A DNA stretch of 37,140 nucleotides from Chloroflexota bacterium. Lineage in GTDB: Bacteria > Chloroflexota > UBA6077 > CF-72. Every line of letters begins with the position of its first letter. Positions within the stretch are counted from its first letter, which is position 1. Below the pieces are notes generated by a model. It did no database searches and was not told where the DNA came from. It saw only the letters and a program-made list of their open reading frames with translations. The position numbers and the translations under genes were made by a program. Shown piece by piece: positions 1 to 6,726 of the stretch. The stretch lies in the NCBI GenBank assembly GCA_019239775.1, contig JAFAZN010000217.1, positions 1-37,140 of the forward strand, given 5' to 3'.

Positions 1-262
1 GCGAAGGGGACTCCGTCCCCTTTTATCCCCTGGCGCTTCGCGCGAAGTCGCACGCCGTTAGGGACGCGGAACCCGTTTTGCGGTGCGGTCAGCACGGACG
101 CGGGGGGTCGCCGCGGGAGTGAGCGCGCAGCGCAGCGGAGCAGCGAACGGCGGCGGGGGGCCGCAGGCCCCCTGACCCGTGCGCAGCACGCCAGCCGAAC
201 ATGTTCGGCTGGCCAGAACGGCGCATGCGCCGTTCTGCGGAGGCCGCTCATGAGCGGCCTCC
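1..262 (+). repeat. Intergenic palindrome element, copy A (left end cut by window)
   Basis: This is the right part of a repeated intergenic element that also occurs at 2000-2242, 4449-4799 and, inverted, at 6370-6726. It holds a terminator-like hairpin (4-22), a G/C-rich hairpin (156-172), a small hairpin CGTGC-GCA-GCACG (178-190), and then three nearly abutting 24-bp perfect palindromes at 190-213, 214-237 and 239-262, each centred on CATG. The core shares long stretches with the other copies, for example the GTCGCCGCGGGA segment and GACCCGTGCGCAGCACG. The left palindrome triplet expected from copies C and D would lie outside the window. The repeat structure is directly visible. Its function is unknown. 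Confidence 0.88.
4..27 (+). terminator. Terminator-like hairpin in element copy A
   Basis: A stem AAGGGGAC pairs with GTCCCCTT around a TCC loop and runs into TTTTAT, the form of a Rho-independent terminator. The same hairpin occurs in copies C (4552-4574) and D (6603-6624, minus). The A-T pair at 10/16 is replaced by G-C in those copies, so pairing is preserved. Whether it terminates transcription is inferred from form only. Confidence 0.5.
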
Positions 263-277
263 TTCCTAACAAACCGT

Positions 278-306
278 TTGACATAGAGGGTGGGCTCTTG
301 TAGGTT
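278..306 (+). promoter_or_regulatory. Candidate sigma-70-type promoter upstream of the binding-protein gene
   Basis: A perfect -35 hexamer TTGACA (278-283) is followed after 17 bp by TAGGTT (301-306), a weak -10 match. It lies just downstream of element A and about 215 bp before the start at 523, so the leader would be long. The spacing is right but the -10 is poor, so this is a tentative call. Confidence 0.35.
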
Positions 307-410
307 GAGATCTGGTAAGGCCCGATACGGCTGAGTTTGTGGCGTTCAACTTCGGTCGACGCCGTCCGCACGGCGCGAGGTAAACCAATCGAAGCCCGGG
401 TTCTGTATTC

Positions 411-431
411 AGGTTCAATACCCTGGAACCT
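411..431. promoter_or_regulatory. Inverted repeat in the leader of the binding-protein gene
   Basis: AGGTTC (411-416) and GAACCT (426-431) form a perfect 6-bp dyad separated by 9 bp. It could be an operator or an mRNA hairpin for the transporter operon. Nothing else supports a specific regulator. Confidence 0.25.
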
Positions 432-522
432 TTAGCCAACCGTCAACGTCTGTACCAAAGTTGGGGCCACCGGCCTGTGTGGTGTGGCTAAAACTTCGCC
501 TGTCCAAGGAGGGACTCAGAGT

Positions 523-1992
523 ATGCGTGGAGCCCCGCTCGCGCTCGCGCGTTTGTCGTCGTTATCCGTAGCCGCGACCCTGTTCCTCGCGGCATGCGGC
601 GGTGGCGCAGCGCAACCCACGGCCGCGCCCGCTGCGCAGCCGACCACAGCGCCCAAGCCGGCAGCGGCCTCTCCCGCCGCTTCGCCAGCTGCCGCGGCCT
701 CACCATCGGCTGCGGCCTCGGCCAGCCCGGCGGCCAAGCCCGCGGCGTCGCCTGCGGCTTCGCCAGCTGCCTCACCGGCGGCTTCCCCAGCAGCCTCGCC
801 CGTTGCGGCCGCTGGCGGACAGCTCAGTGGCACGATCAAGATCGTCTCGAGCCTGCCGCGTACCGGCGCGAACAAGGGTCAGACCGACACGATGGCCAAC
901 GCCATCAAGATGGCGCTGAACGAGGTCAACAATAAGATCGGCGGCGCCACCGTCCAGTACATGGACATGGACGACGCCACAGCGGCCAAGGGCCAGTGGG
1001 ACGCCGCGCAGGAGGCATCCAACGCCAACCAGGCGATCGCCGATCCTGACGTGGTGGCCTACATCGGCACGTTCAACTCGGGTGCTGCCGAGGTCTCGAT
1101 CCCGATCCTGTGCGCCGCCAATATCGGCATGGTCTCGCCGGCCAATACCTATCCAGGCTTGACCAAGAAGGTTGAGGGCGTCGCGGCCAACGAGCCGGAC
1201 GTCTACTACCCGAACGGGTGCAAGCGGAACTACACCCGCGTGATCCCGACCGACGAGATCCAGGGCGCGGTCGCCGCCAACTGGTCAAAGCAGCTCGGCG
1301 CAACCAAGGCCTACATCCTGGATGACACCCAGCTGTACGGCCACGGCATCGCCGTGTTCTACGCCTCGACGGCCCAGAAGATCGGGCTACAGGTGGTAGG
1401 TGGGCCGGAAGGTATCGATCCGCAGGCCTCCGATTATCGCGCGCTGGCGCAGAAGATCCGCCAGGCCGGAGCTGACGTTGTCTTCGCTGGCATCATCACC
1501 CCCAACAACGCGGGCAAGTTGTGGCAGGACCTGCGCGATACGCTCGGGCCGAACGTCAAGCTCATGGGGCCTGACGGGATCTACGAGCAGGCGTTCATCG
1601 ACGCCGCTGGACCGGCGGCTGAGGACTCCTACATCACCTTTGGTGGTGTGCCGCCGTCGAAGCTGACGGGCAAGGGCGCGCAGTGGTACCAGAGCTACAA
1701 ACAGCAGTTCAACGCCGAGCCTGAAGCGTACGCGGCCTACGCGTATGAGGCAGCCAAGGTCACCATCGCCGCCATTCAGAATGCGGCTGGCTCCTGCGCG
1801 GTGCATAACTCGGCGCAATGCCGCGGGGCGGTGCGCGATGCGATCTTCGGCACCAAGAACTTCGACGGCGTCCTGGGTCAGTGGAGCTTCACTGACACCG
1901 GCGATACGACCCTGACCGCCATGAGTGGCAGGCAGGTCAAAAACGGCGCCTTCGACGACGCCAATAGCGTGGTCCTGACCGCGCCACAATGA
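523..1992 (+). CDS. Branched-chain amino acid-type ABC transporter substrate-binding lipoprotein
   Basis: This is the extracytoplasmic receptor (LivK-like, type I periplasmic-binding fold) for the importer encoded downstream. I chose ATG 523 because AAGGAGG lies 10 nt upstream at 506-512; an in-frame GTG at 484 would put residues before the signal peptide. The product is 489 aa, with a lipoprotein signal peptide ending in the lipobox LAAC (Cys25). About 75 residues of Ala/Pro/Ser-rich low-complexity linker follow, with repeated PAAS units, and then the binding domain from about residue 105 (beginning near GTIKIVSSLPRTG). The linker probably tethers the domain to the membrane surface. The ligand is a small amino acid, amide or related acid by family, but the exact substrate cannot be read from the sequence. 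Element B separates this gene from livH. Confidence 0.9.
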   Translation: MRGAPLALARLSSLSVAATLFLAACGGGAAQPTAAPAAQPTTAPKPAAASPAASPAAAASPSAAASASPAAKPAASPAASPAASPAASPAASPVAAAGGQLSGTIKIVSSLPRTGANKGQTDTMANAIKMALNEVNNKIGGATVQYMDMDDATAAKGQWDAAQEASNANQAIADPDVVAYIGTFNSGAAEVSIPILCAANIGMVSPANTYPGLTKKVEGVAANEPDVYYPNGCKRNYTRVIPTDEIQGAVAANWSKQLGATKAYILDDTQLYGHGIAVFYASTAQKIGLQVVGGPEGIDPQASDYRALAQKIRQAGADVVFAGIITPNNAGKLWQDLRDTLGPNVKLMGPDGIYEQAFIDAAGPAAEDSYITFGGVPPSKLTGKGAQWYQSYKQQFNAEPEAYAAYAYEAAKVTIAAIQNAAGSCAVHNSAQCRGAVRDAIFGTKNFDGVLGQWSFTDTGDTTLTAMSGRQVKNGAFDDANSVVLTAPQ

Positions 1993-1999
1993 GTTTGGT

Positions 2000-2242
2000 G
2001 GGAGCCCGCGCATGCGCGGGCTCCCCAGGCGGATCATGATCCGCACGCCGTTAGGGACCTAGAAACCGTTGCGGTGCGGTCAGCACGTACCCAGGGGGTC
2101 GCCGCGGGAAGGAGCGACCAACGGGAGCGACTGGCGGCGGGGGGCGGAGCCCCCTGACCCACGCGCAGCACGCCAGGCGAACATGTTCGCCTGGCCACCG
2201 TGGCGCATGCGCCACGGTGCGGAACCGCGCATGCCGGTTCCG
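2000..2242 (+). repeat. Intergenic palindrome element, copy B (internally deleted)
   Basis: This shorter copy of the element family fills the gap between the binding-protein gene and livH. It has a left palindrome at 2000-2025 (CATG centre), a second one cut to 16 bp at 2029-2044, a core without the terminator-like hairpin, a G/C hairpin at 2140-2154, and then three palindromes at 2172-2195, 2196-2219 and an imperfect one at 2220-2242. Against copies C and D, the end of palindrome 2, palindrome 3 and the first part of the core are missing. The sequence rejoins homology with copy A at ACGCCGTTAGGGAC. Confidence 0.88.
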
Positions 2243-2277
2243 ATCCAAAAAACCCGCTAAGATTTGGCACCTCCACG

Positions 2278-3234
2278 ATGCAGTGGTTTGAACAGGTCAT
2301 CCAGGTGCTGCTGATCGGCATCACCAATGGTGCGATCATCTGTTTGGTCGCCCTCGGCTACACGCTGGTCTACGGCATCATCGAGCTGATCAACTTCGCT
2401 CACGGCGACGTGTTCATGATCGGCACCATGGTCTCGCTCACGCTGCTGACCTGGATCCCGCAGATGCTGGGCGTCAGACAGGCGTTTCAACTGCCACCGC
2501 TGACCATCGCGGCGCTGCTGGTGCTGTGTCTCGTTGCAAGCACGGCCGCGTGCGGGCTACTCAACGTGGTCATCGAACGCGTGGCCTACCGGCGATTGAG
2601 GAACGCGCCGCGCCTGGCGCCACTCATTTCGGCGATCGGCGTCTCGTTCATCCTGGTGAACGTTGGACTGGTGTGGAAAGGCGCGTCGCAGGTCAATTTC
2701 CCGAGCCTGCTGCCGTCCGTGGATATCTTGAGAGATGTCTTCGGTATCAACACGCTCATTCAGTTCAGGCTGAAGGATCTCTTTGTGCTCGTGGTCGCGG
2801 TGCCGCTGATGATCTTGCTGCAGACCTTCGTGCAGCGCACCAGGCTCGGCAAAGCCATGCGGGCAACAGCGCAGGATCGCCAGGCAGCCTCGATGATGGG
2901 CATCGACATCAACCTCACCATTGCACTCACGTTTCTGCTGGGCGGCGCGCTCGCCGGCTCGGCGGGTCTGATCTACGGCCTCTACAACAATTCGGCCTGG
3001 TTCTTTCAGGGCTTTCGCAGCGGTCTGTACGCGTTTACCGCGGCGGTCATGGGCGGAATCGGCAACCTTCAGGGCGCGTTCATGGGGGGTATGCTCATCG
3101 GCATCATCGCTGCCGTCTCGGATAGCGTGTTCGATCCAAAGTGGACCGAAGCCGTCGTCTTTGGCCTGCTGGTGCTGATCTTGATCTTCCGCCCCAGAGG
3201 TTTGCTCGGCGAAGAAACCACCGAGCGCGCCTGA
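2278..3234 (+). CDS. livH: Branched-chain amino acid ABC transporter permease LivH
   Basis: This is one of the two membrane subunits forming the translocation channel of the importer. The product is 318 aa and very hydrophobic, with about eight membrane segments. It carries family landmarks: an N-terminal NGAIICLVALGYTLVYGI segment, the INFAHGD motif, the cytoplasmic-loop region RTRLGKAMRATAQD that contacts the ATPase, and the C-terminal GGIGNLQGAFMGG and FRPRGLLG signatures. ATG 2278 is preferred over an in-frame upstream ATG at 2200, because the intervening 26 codons are translated repeat from element B and the family starts near MQWFEQ. The gene is 1 bp from livM and surely co-transcribed with it. 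Confidence 0.93.
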   Translation: MQWFEQVIQVLLIGITNGAIICLVALGYTLVYGIIELINFAHGDVFMIGTMVSLTLLTWIPQMLGVRQAFQLPPLTIAALLVLCLVASTAACGLLNVVIERVAYRRLRNAPRLAPLISAIGVSFILVNVGLVWKGASQVNFPSLLPSVDILRDVFGINTLIQFRLKDLFVLVVAVPLMILLQTFVQRTRLGKAMRATAQDRQAASMMGIDINLTIALTFLLGGALAGSAGLIYGLYNNSAWFFQGFRSGLYAFTAAVMGGIGNLQGAFMGGMLIGIIAAVSDSVFDPKWTEAVVFGLLVLILIFRPRGLLGEETTERA

Positions 3235-3235
3235 G

Positions 3236-4438
3236 ATGACGACGCAGGCTCGCGTGGCCACGCAGGCGAAAACGGCGCGCCGCAGGCAGTCGCCGCAAAC
3301 CATCTTTCGGAACGCATTCCTCGTCACGTTCCTGATCCTGCTGGCCATCTACCCCGTCATCGACGGCACGTTTGGCTGGGGCAAGATGGGCGCCATGCCC
3401 GCGATCCTGATCTATACGATGCTGGCGCTTGGGCTGAACATCGTGGTCGGCTTCGCCGGGCTTCTGGACCTGGGCTACGTCGCGTTTTTCGCCATTGGCG
3501 GCTATACGGCGGCCTTTCTGACCTCGCCCGTGAGCCCGATCGCCGGGGTGCTGCAGGTCAACTTCTACGTCGCCATGGCGCTCGCCTTCCTGGTTGCGGC
3601 GACCTTCGGCATCATCCTGGGCGCGCCCACGCTGCGGTTGCGGGGTGATTACCTGGCCATCGTCACGCTGGCCTTCGGCGAGATCGTGCCGCGGTCGTTC
3701 CTGAACCTCGAGGGCATTACGCGCGGCTCCAAGGGCATGATCGCGATCGGAAGACCGATCGTCCCAACCCTCGACGGTGGCCAGATCGTCCCGAAGGAGC
3801 TCTACAACTCCGATCAGACGGCCTGGTACTACCTGATCTTCGTCATCGGCGTTCTGTCGGTGTTTGCGATCTATCGGCTGGCGAACTCGCGAATCGGTCG
3901 CGCCTGGATGGCCTTGCGCGAAGACGAGCTTGCCGCGGCATCCATGGGCATAGACCTCATCCAGACCAAACTGCTGGCGTTCGCGCTGGGTGCCTCGTTC
4001 GCGGGTTTCGCCGGGTCGCTGTGGGCCAGCATGCTCCAGGTCATCGATCCGTTCCAGTTCGACTTTTCGACGTCGATCATCGTGCTCTCGATGATCATTC
4101 TCGGCGGCATCGGCAACCTGTGGGGCGTGATCTTTGGCGGGGTCGTACTCGGCTTCTACGACCGGATTCTCACTGCGGACCTCACCAACTGGGTGCACCA
4201 GATCGGTGCCAGCATCAATGTGCCCGTTTTGAGCAACCTGCTTCTGGCGGTCGACTTCAGTCAGTACAAGTACGGAATCTTCGGCGTGGCCCTGGTGCTC
4301 CTGATGCTGACGCGGCCCGAAGGGATCTTCCCCAATCGCCAGCGCGCCATGGAACTCCACGGCGAGACGCCCGAAGAAATGGAGCAACTCGGCGAAGAAG
4401 CGCTTTCAGAAAGAACTGTTGGGGGGGTTAGGGCTTGA
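3236..4438 (+). CDS. livM: Branched-chain amino acid ABC transporter permease LivM
   Basis: This is the second membrane subunit of the importer. The product is 400 aa with an N-terminal cytoplasmic extension of about 30 residues, then some eight to ten membrane segments. Family motifs are IVVGFAGLLDLGYVAFFAIGGY, LRLRGDYLAIVTLAFGEI, the ATPase-contact loop GRAWMALREDELAAASMGID, and GGIGNLWGVIFGG. The C-terminus (about 35 residues after RPEGIFPNRQR) is an acidic cytoplasmic tail. It starts 1 bp after the livH stop. A 348-bp gap filled by element C follows before livG. Confidence 0.93.
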   Translation: MTTQARVATQAKTARRRQSPQTIFRNAFLVTFLILLAIYPVIDGTFGWGKMGAMPAILIYTMLALGLNIVVGFAGLLDLGYVAFFAIGGYTAAFLTSPVSPIAGVLQVNFYVAMALAFLVAATFGIILGAPTLRLRGDYLAIVTLAFGEIVPRSFLNLEGITRGSKGMIAIGRPIVPTLDGGQIVPKELYNSDQTAWYYLIFVIGVLSVFAIYRLANSRIGRAWMALREDELAAASMGIDLIQTKLLAFALGASFAGFAGSLWASMLQVIDPFQFDFSTSIIVLSMIILGGIGNLWGVIFGGVVLGFYDRILTADLTNWVHQIGASINVPVLSNLLLAVDFSQYKYGIFGVALVLLMLTRPEGIFPNRQRAMELHGETPEEMEQLGEEALSERTVGGVRA

Positions 4439-4448
4439 TTGTTTGGTG

Positions 4449-4799
4449 CGGCATCGCGCATGCGCGATGCCGTCCAGGCGGAACATGTTCCGCCTGGCGC
4501 AGGCGATCATGATCGCCTGCGTCGCTGCGCTTGGCACGCCGCTGCGCGGCGAAGGGGGCGCTGCCCCCTTTTATCCCCCGCCGCTTCGCGCCGCAGGACA
4601 CGCCCGTGAGGTTTCGGCCGGATTGCAGCGCCGCACAGCCCGCACCCAGGGGGTCGCCGCGGGAAGGAGCGACGGAACGGAGCGACTGGCGGCGGGGGGC
4701 GGAGCCCCCCGACCCGTGCGAAGCACGCCAGGCGAACATGTTCGCCTGGCCATTGTGGCGCATGCGCCACAGTGCGGAGCTCGCTCATGAGCGAGCTCC
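4449..4799 (+). repeat. Intergenic palindrome element, copy C (complete)
   Basis: This is a complete copy. The left triplet of 24-bp palindromes is at 4449-4472, 4474-4497 and 4498-4521. The core (4522-4726) has a terminator-like hairpin (4552-4574), a G/C hairpin (4694-4710) and CGTGC-GAA-GCACG (4715-4727). The right triplet is at 4727-4750, 4751-4774 (one G-T mismatch) and 4776-4799. All six palindromes have CATG at the centre. The last one contains the livG start codon. It fills the livM-livG gap completely. Confidence 0.92.
4552..4574 (+). terminator. Terminator-like hairpin in element copy C
   Basis: AAGGGGGC and GCCCCCTT pair around a GCT loop and are followed by TTAT after the stem's own TT. 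It sits between livM and livG and could terminate or attenuate transcription between the permease and ATPase genes. Function is inferred from form and from conservation among element copies. Confidence 0.5.
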
Positions 4800-5593
4800 T
4801 CCAAGCCAAAAGCATCGTCAAGCGGTTTGGGGGCCTCGTAGCCGTCAACAACGTGGACTTCGGCATCGAAGAGCGCTCGATTGTCAGCTTGATCGGGCCG
4901 AATGGGGCCGGCAAGACGACCTTCTTCAACATCCTTGCCGGGCTCTATACGCCAACCAGTGGCAGCATTCAGTTCCGCGGACAGTCGATCGTCGGTCGCA
5001 GGCCGCACACCATTACCCGCCTGGGCATCGCGCGCACCTTCCAGAACATTCGCCTGTTCGGCTCGATGAGCGCGCTCGACAATGTGCTGGTTGGCATGCA
5101 CTCGCGCTTGAAAGCCAACGCATTTGACGCGGTACTACGTCTGCCGCACACCGTTCGCGAAGAAGCCGAAGCCCGCGAGCGTGGCCTCGAGCTGCTCAAG
5201 TTTGTCGGCCTGAGCGGCAAGCACGAGGAGTGGGCGCGCAACCTGCCCTATGGCGACCAGCGGCGACTCGAAGTCGCGCGGGCACTGGCGACACAGCCCA
5301 CCCTGCTGCTGCTGGATGAGCCGACCGCGGGCATGAACCCGAACGAAACCGCGGGCATGATGCGACTGATCGGTCGACTGCGCGCCGAGATGGGTCTCAC
5401 CATCCTGCTCATCGAGCACGATATGAAGGTGGTGATGAGCATCTCCGATCGCGTCTCGGTGCTGGACTATGGCGTCAAGATTGCCGAAGGCACGCCGCAA
5501 GAGGTGCAGCGCAATCCGCGGGTCATCGAGGCGTATCTGGGTCGCGCGGCGGCGGCCGAAGCCGGAGCTATCACGGGTGCCAACAGCGCATGA
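4787..5593 (+). CDS. livG: Branched-chain amino acid ABC transporter ATP-binding protein LivG
   Basis: This is one of two ATPases that power the importer. From ATG 4787 the product is 268 aa. Walker A is GPNGAGKTT (residues 37-45), the Q-loop lies in ARTFQNIRLF, the LivG-type signature is LPYGDQRRLEVARAL, Walker B is LLLLDEPTAGMNP, and the H-loop is in LLIEHDMKVVM. The N-terminus MSELLQAKSIVKRFGG matches where the family normally begins, so ATG 4787 is better than the in-frame GTG at 4772. This ATG is the centre of a perfect 24-bp palindrome of element C, whose left arm GGAG could serve as ribosome-binding site. The stop overlaps the livF start by 4 bp. Confidence 0.93.
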   Translation: MSELLQAKSIVKRFGGLVAVNNVDFGIEERSIVSLIGPNGAGKTTFFNILAGLYTPTSGSIQFRGQSIVGRRPHTITRLGIARTFQNIRLFGSMSALDNVLVGMHSRLKANAFDAVLRLPHTVREEAEARERGLELLKFVGLSGKHEEWARNLPYGDQRRLEVARALATQPTLLLLDEPTAGMNPNETAGMMRLIGRLRAEMGLTILLIEHDMKVVMSISDRVSVLDYGVKIAEGTPQEVQRNPRVIEAYLGRAAAAEAGAITGANSA

Positions 5594-6357
5594 CCGCGGC
5601 CGACGTGGCAACCACTTCGCAGAACGTCGCAAACGGCAGCGAGCTTGCGCTCGACCTGCGGAACGTGCACTCGTACTACGGCCACATCCACGCGTTGAAG
5701 GGCGTCTCGCTGACCGTGCGGCATGGTGAAATCGTCACGCTGATTGGCGCCAACGGCGCCGGCAAAACCACCACGTTACGCACGATCTCGGGCATCGTCC
5801 ACCCGCAGCAGGGTGAGGTGCGCCTGAACGGGCAGCGCATCGACCACGTGCCACCGCACCGCATTGTTGAGATGGGTGTGTGTCAGTCGCCGGAGGGGCG
5901 ACGCATCTTTCCGCGCATGACCGTGCTGGAGAACCTCGAGATGGGTGCGTTTGCTCGGCGCGACTCCGAGGCCTTGCGCCGCGAGGACCTCGAGCGCGTG
6001 CTGACCCTGTTTCCGCGGTTGCGCGAGCGCTTGAAGCAAAAGGGTGGCACGCTTTCGGGCGGCGAGCAGCAGATGCTCGCCATTGGTCGCGCCCTGATGT
6101 CGCAGCCGAAGGTGTTGCTGCTGGACGAGCCCAGCATGGGGCTGGCGCCCAATCTCGTAGAGACGATTTTCGAGACGGTGGTGGCGATCAATCGCGCCGG
6201 CGTGGCGGTGCTGCTGGTGGAGCAGAACGCTTTGATGGCGCTGAATGTGGCCGCCCGCGGGTACGTGCTCGAGACAGGCCGCATTGTGCTGGAGGACGAG
6301 GCAAAAGCGCTGCAGCAGAACGAAAAGGTCCAAAAGGCGTATCTCGGGATCGAGTAG
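5590..6357 (+). CDS. livF: Branched-chain amino acid ABC transporter ATP-binding protein LivF
   Basis: This is the second ATPase of the importer (255 aa). Motifs: Walker A GANGAGKTTT, Q-loop in CQSPEGRRIFPRM, signature LSGGEQQMLAIGRAL, Walker B VLLLDEPSMGLAP, and H-loop in LLVEQNA. The first 15 residues before the ABC domain are low in conserved features. The ATGA overlap with livG indicates translational coupling and equal amounts of the two ATPases. It is the last plus-strand gene of the cluster, followed by the inverted element D. Confidence 0.93.
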   Translation: MTAADVATTSQNVANGSELALDLRNVHSYYGHIHALKGVSLTVRHGEIVTLIGANGAGKTTTLRTISGIVHPQQGEVRLNGQRIDHVPPHRIVEMGVCQSPEGRRIFPRMTVLENLEMGAFARRDSEALRREDLERVLTLFPRLRERLKQKGGTLSGGEQQMLAIGRALMSQPKVLLLDEPSMGLAPNLVETIFETVVAINRAGVAVLLVEQNALMALNVAARGYVLETGRIVLEDEAKALQQNEKVQKAYLGIE

Positions 6358-6369
6358 GTCCTCTTTGGG

Positions 6370-6726
6370 GGAGCCCGCTCATGAGCGGGCTCCGCAGAGC
6401 GGCGCATGCGCCGTTCTGGCCAGCGGATCATGATCCGCTGGCACGCTGCGCGTGGGTCGGGTGGCTCCGCCCCCCGCCGCCGTTCGCCGCTGCGCTTCGC
6501 TACGCGCTCACTCCCGCGGCGTCCCCCTGGGTACGTGCTGACCGCGCTGCAGTCCCGCCGAAACCCTTTCGGGCGTGTGCCGCTGCGCGAAGCGCCGGGG
6601 GATCAAAGGGGGCAGCGCCCCCTTCGCCGCGAAGCGGCGTGCCAAGCGCAGCGACGGCGCCGATCATGATCGGTGCCGCCAGGCGGATCATGATCCGCCT
6701 GGGGAGCCCGCGCATGCGCGGGCTCC
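6370..6726 (-). repeat. Intergenic palindrome element, copy D (complete, inverted)
   Basis: This is a complete copy in the opposite orientation to A-C, between convergent livF and the fused permease. Palindromes lie at 6370-6393, 6395-6418 (one G-T mismatch), 6419-6442, then 6655-6678 (one G-T mismatch), 6679-6702 and 6703-6726, all centred on CATG. The core is the reverse complement of the copy C core, including the terminator-like hairpin and a small hairpin at 6442-6454. The fused permease gene reads into it from the right and ends at 6603. Confidence 0.92.
6603..6624 (-). terminator. Terminator-like hairpin in element copy D, overlapping the permease stop
   Basis: On the minus strand AAGGGGGC pairs with GCCCCCTT around a GCT loop, followed by TGA. 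The TGA stop codon of the fused permease overlaps the end of the T-tract. It may act as the 3' terminator of the minus-strand operon. The T-tract is short, so efficiency is uncertain. Confidence 0.45.

Noticed and set aside
190-262. Palindromes considered as a CRISPR array
   Set aside because: The units are abutting perfect palindromes with variable arms and no unique spacers, and no cas genes are present.
2200-2277. Upstream ATG 2200 as the livH start
   Set aside because: The added residues are translated repeat from element B, and the family begins at about 2278.
3104-4387. Minus-strand open frame (427 aa) opposite livM
   Set aside because: It is low-complexity and charged, antisense to a membrane permease with intact motifs.
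4449-4799. Elements considered as integron attC sites or insertion sequences
   Set aside because: No integrase or transposase, no attC core-site pattern and no terminal direct repeats were seen.
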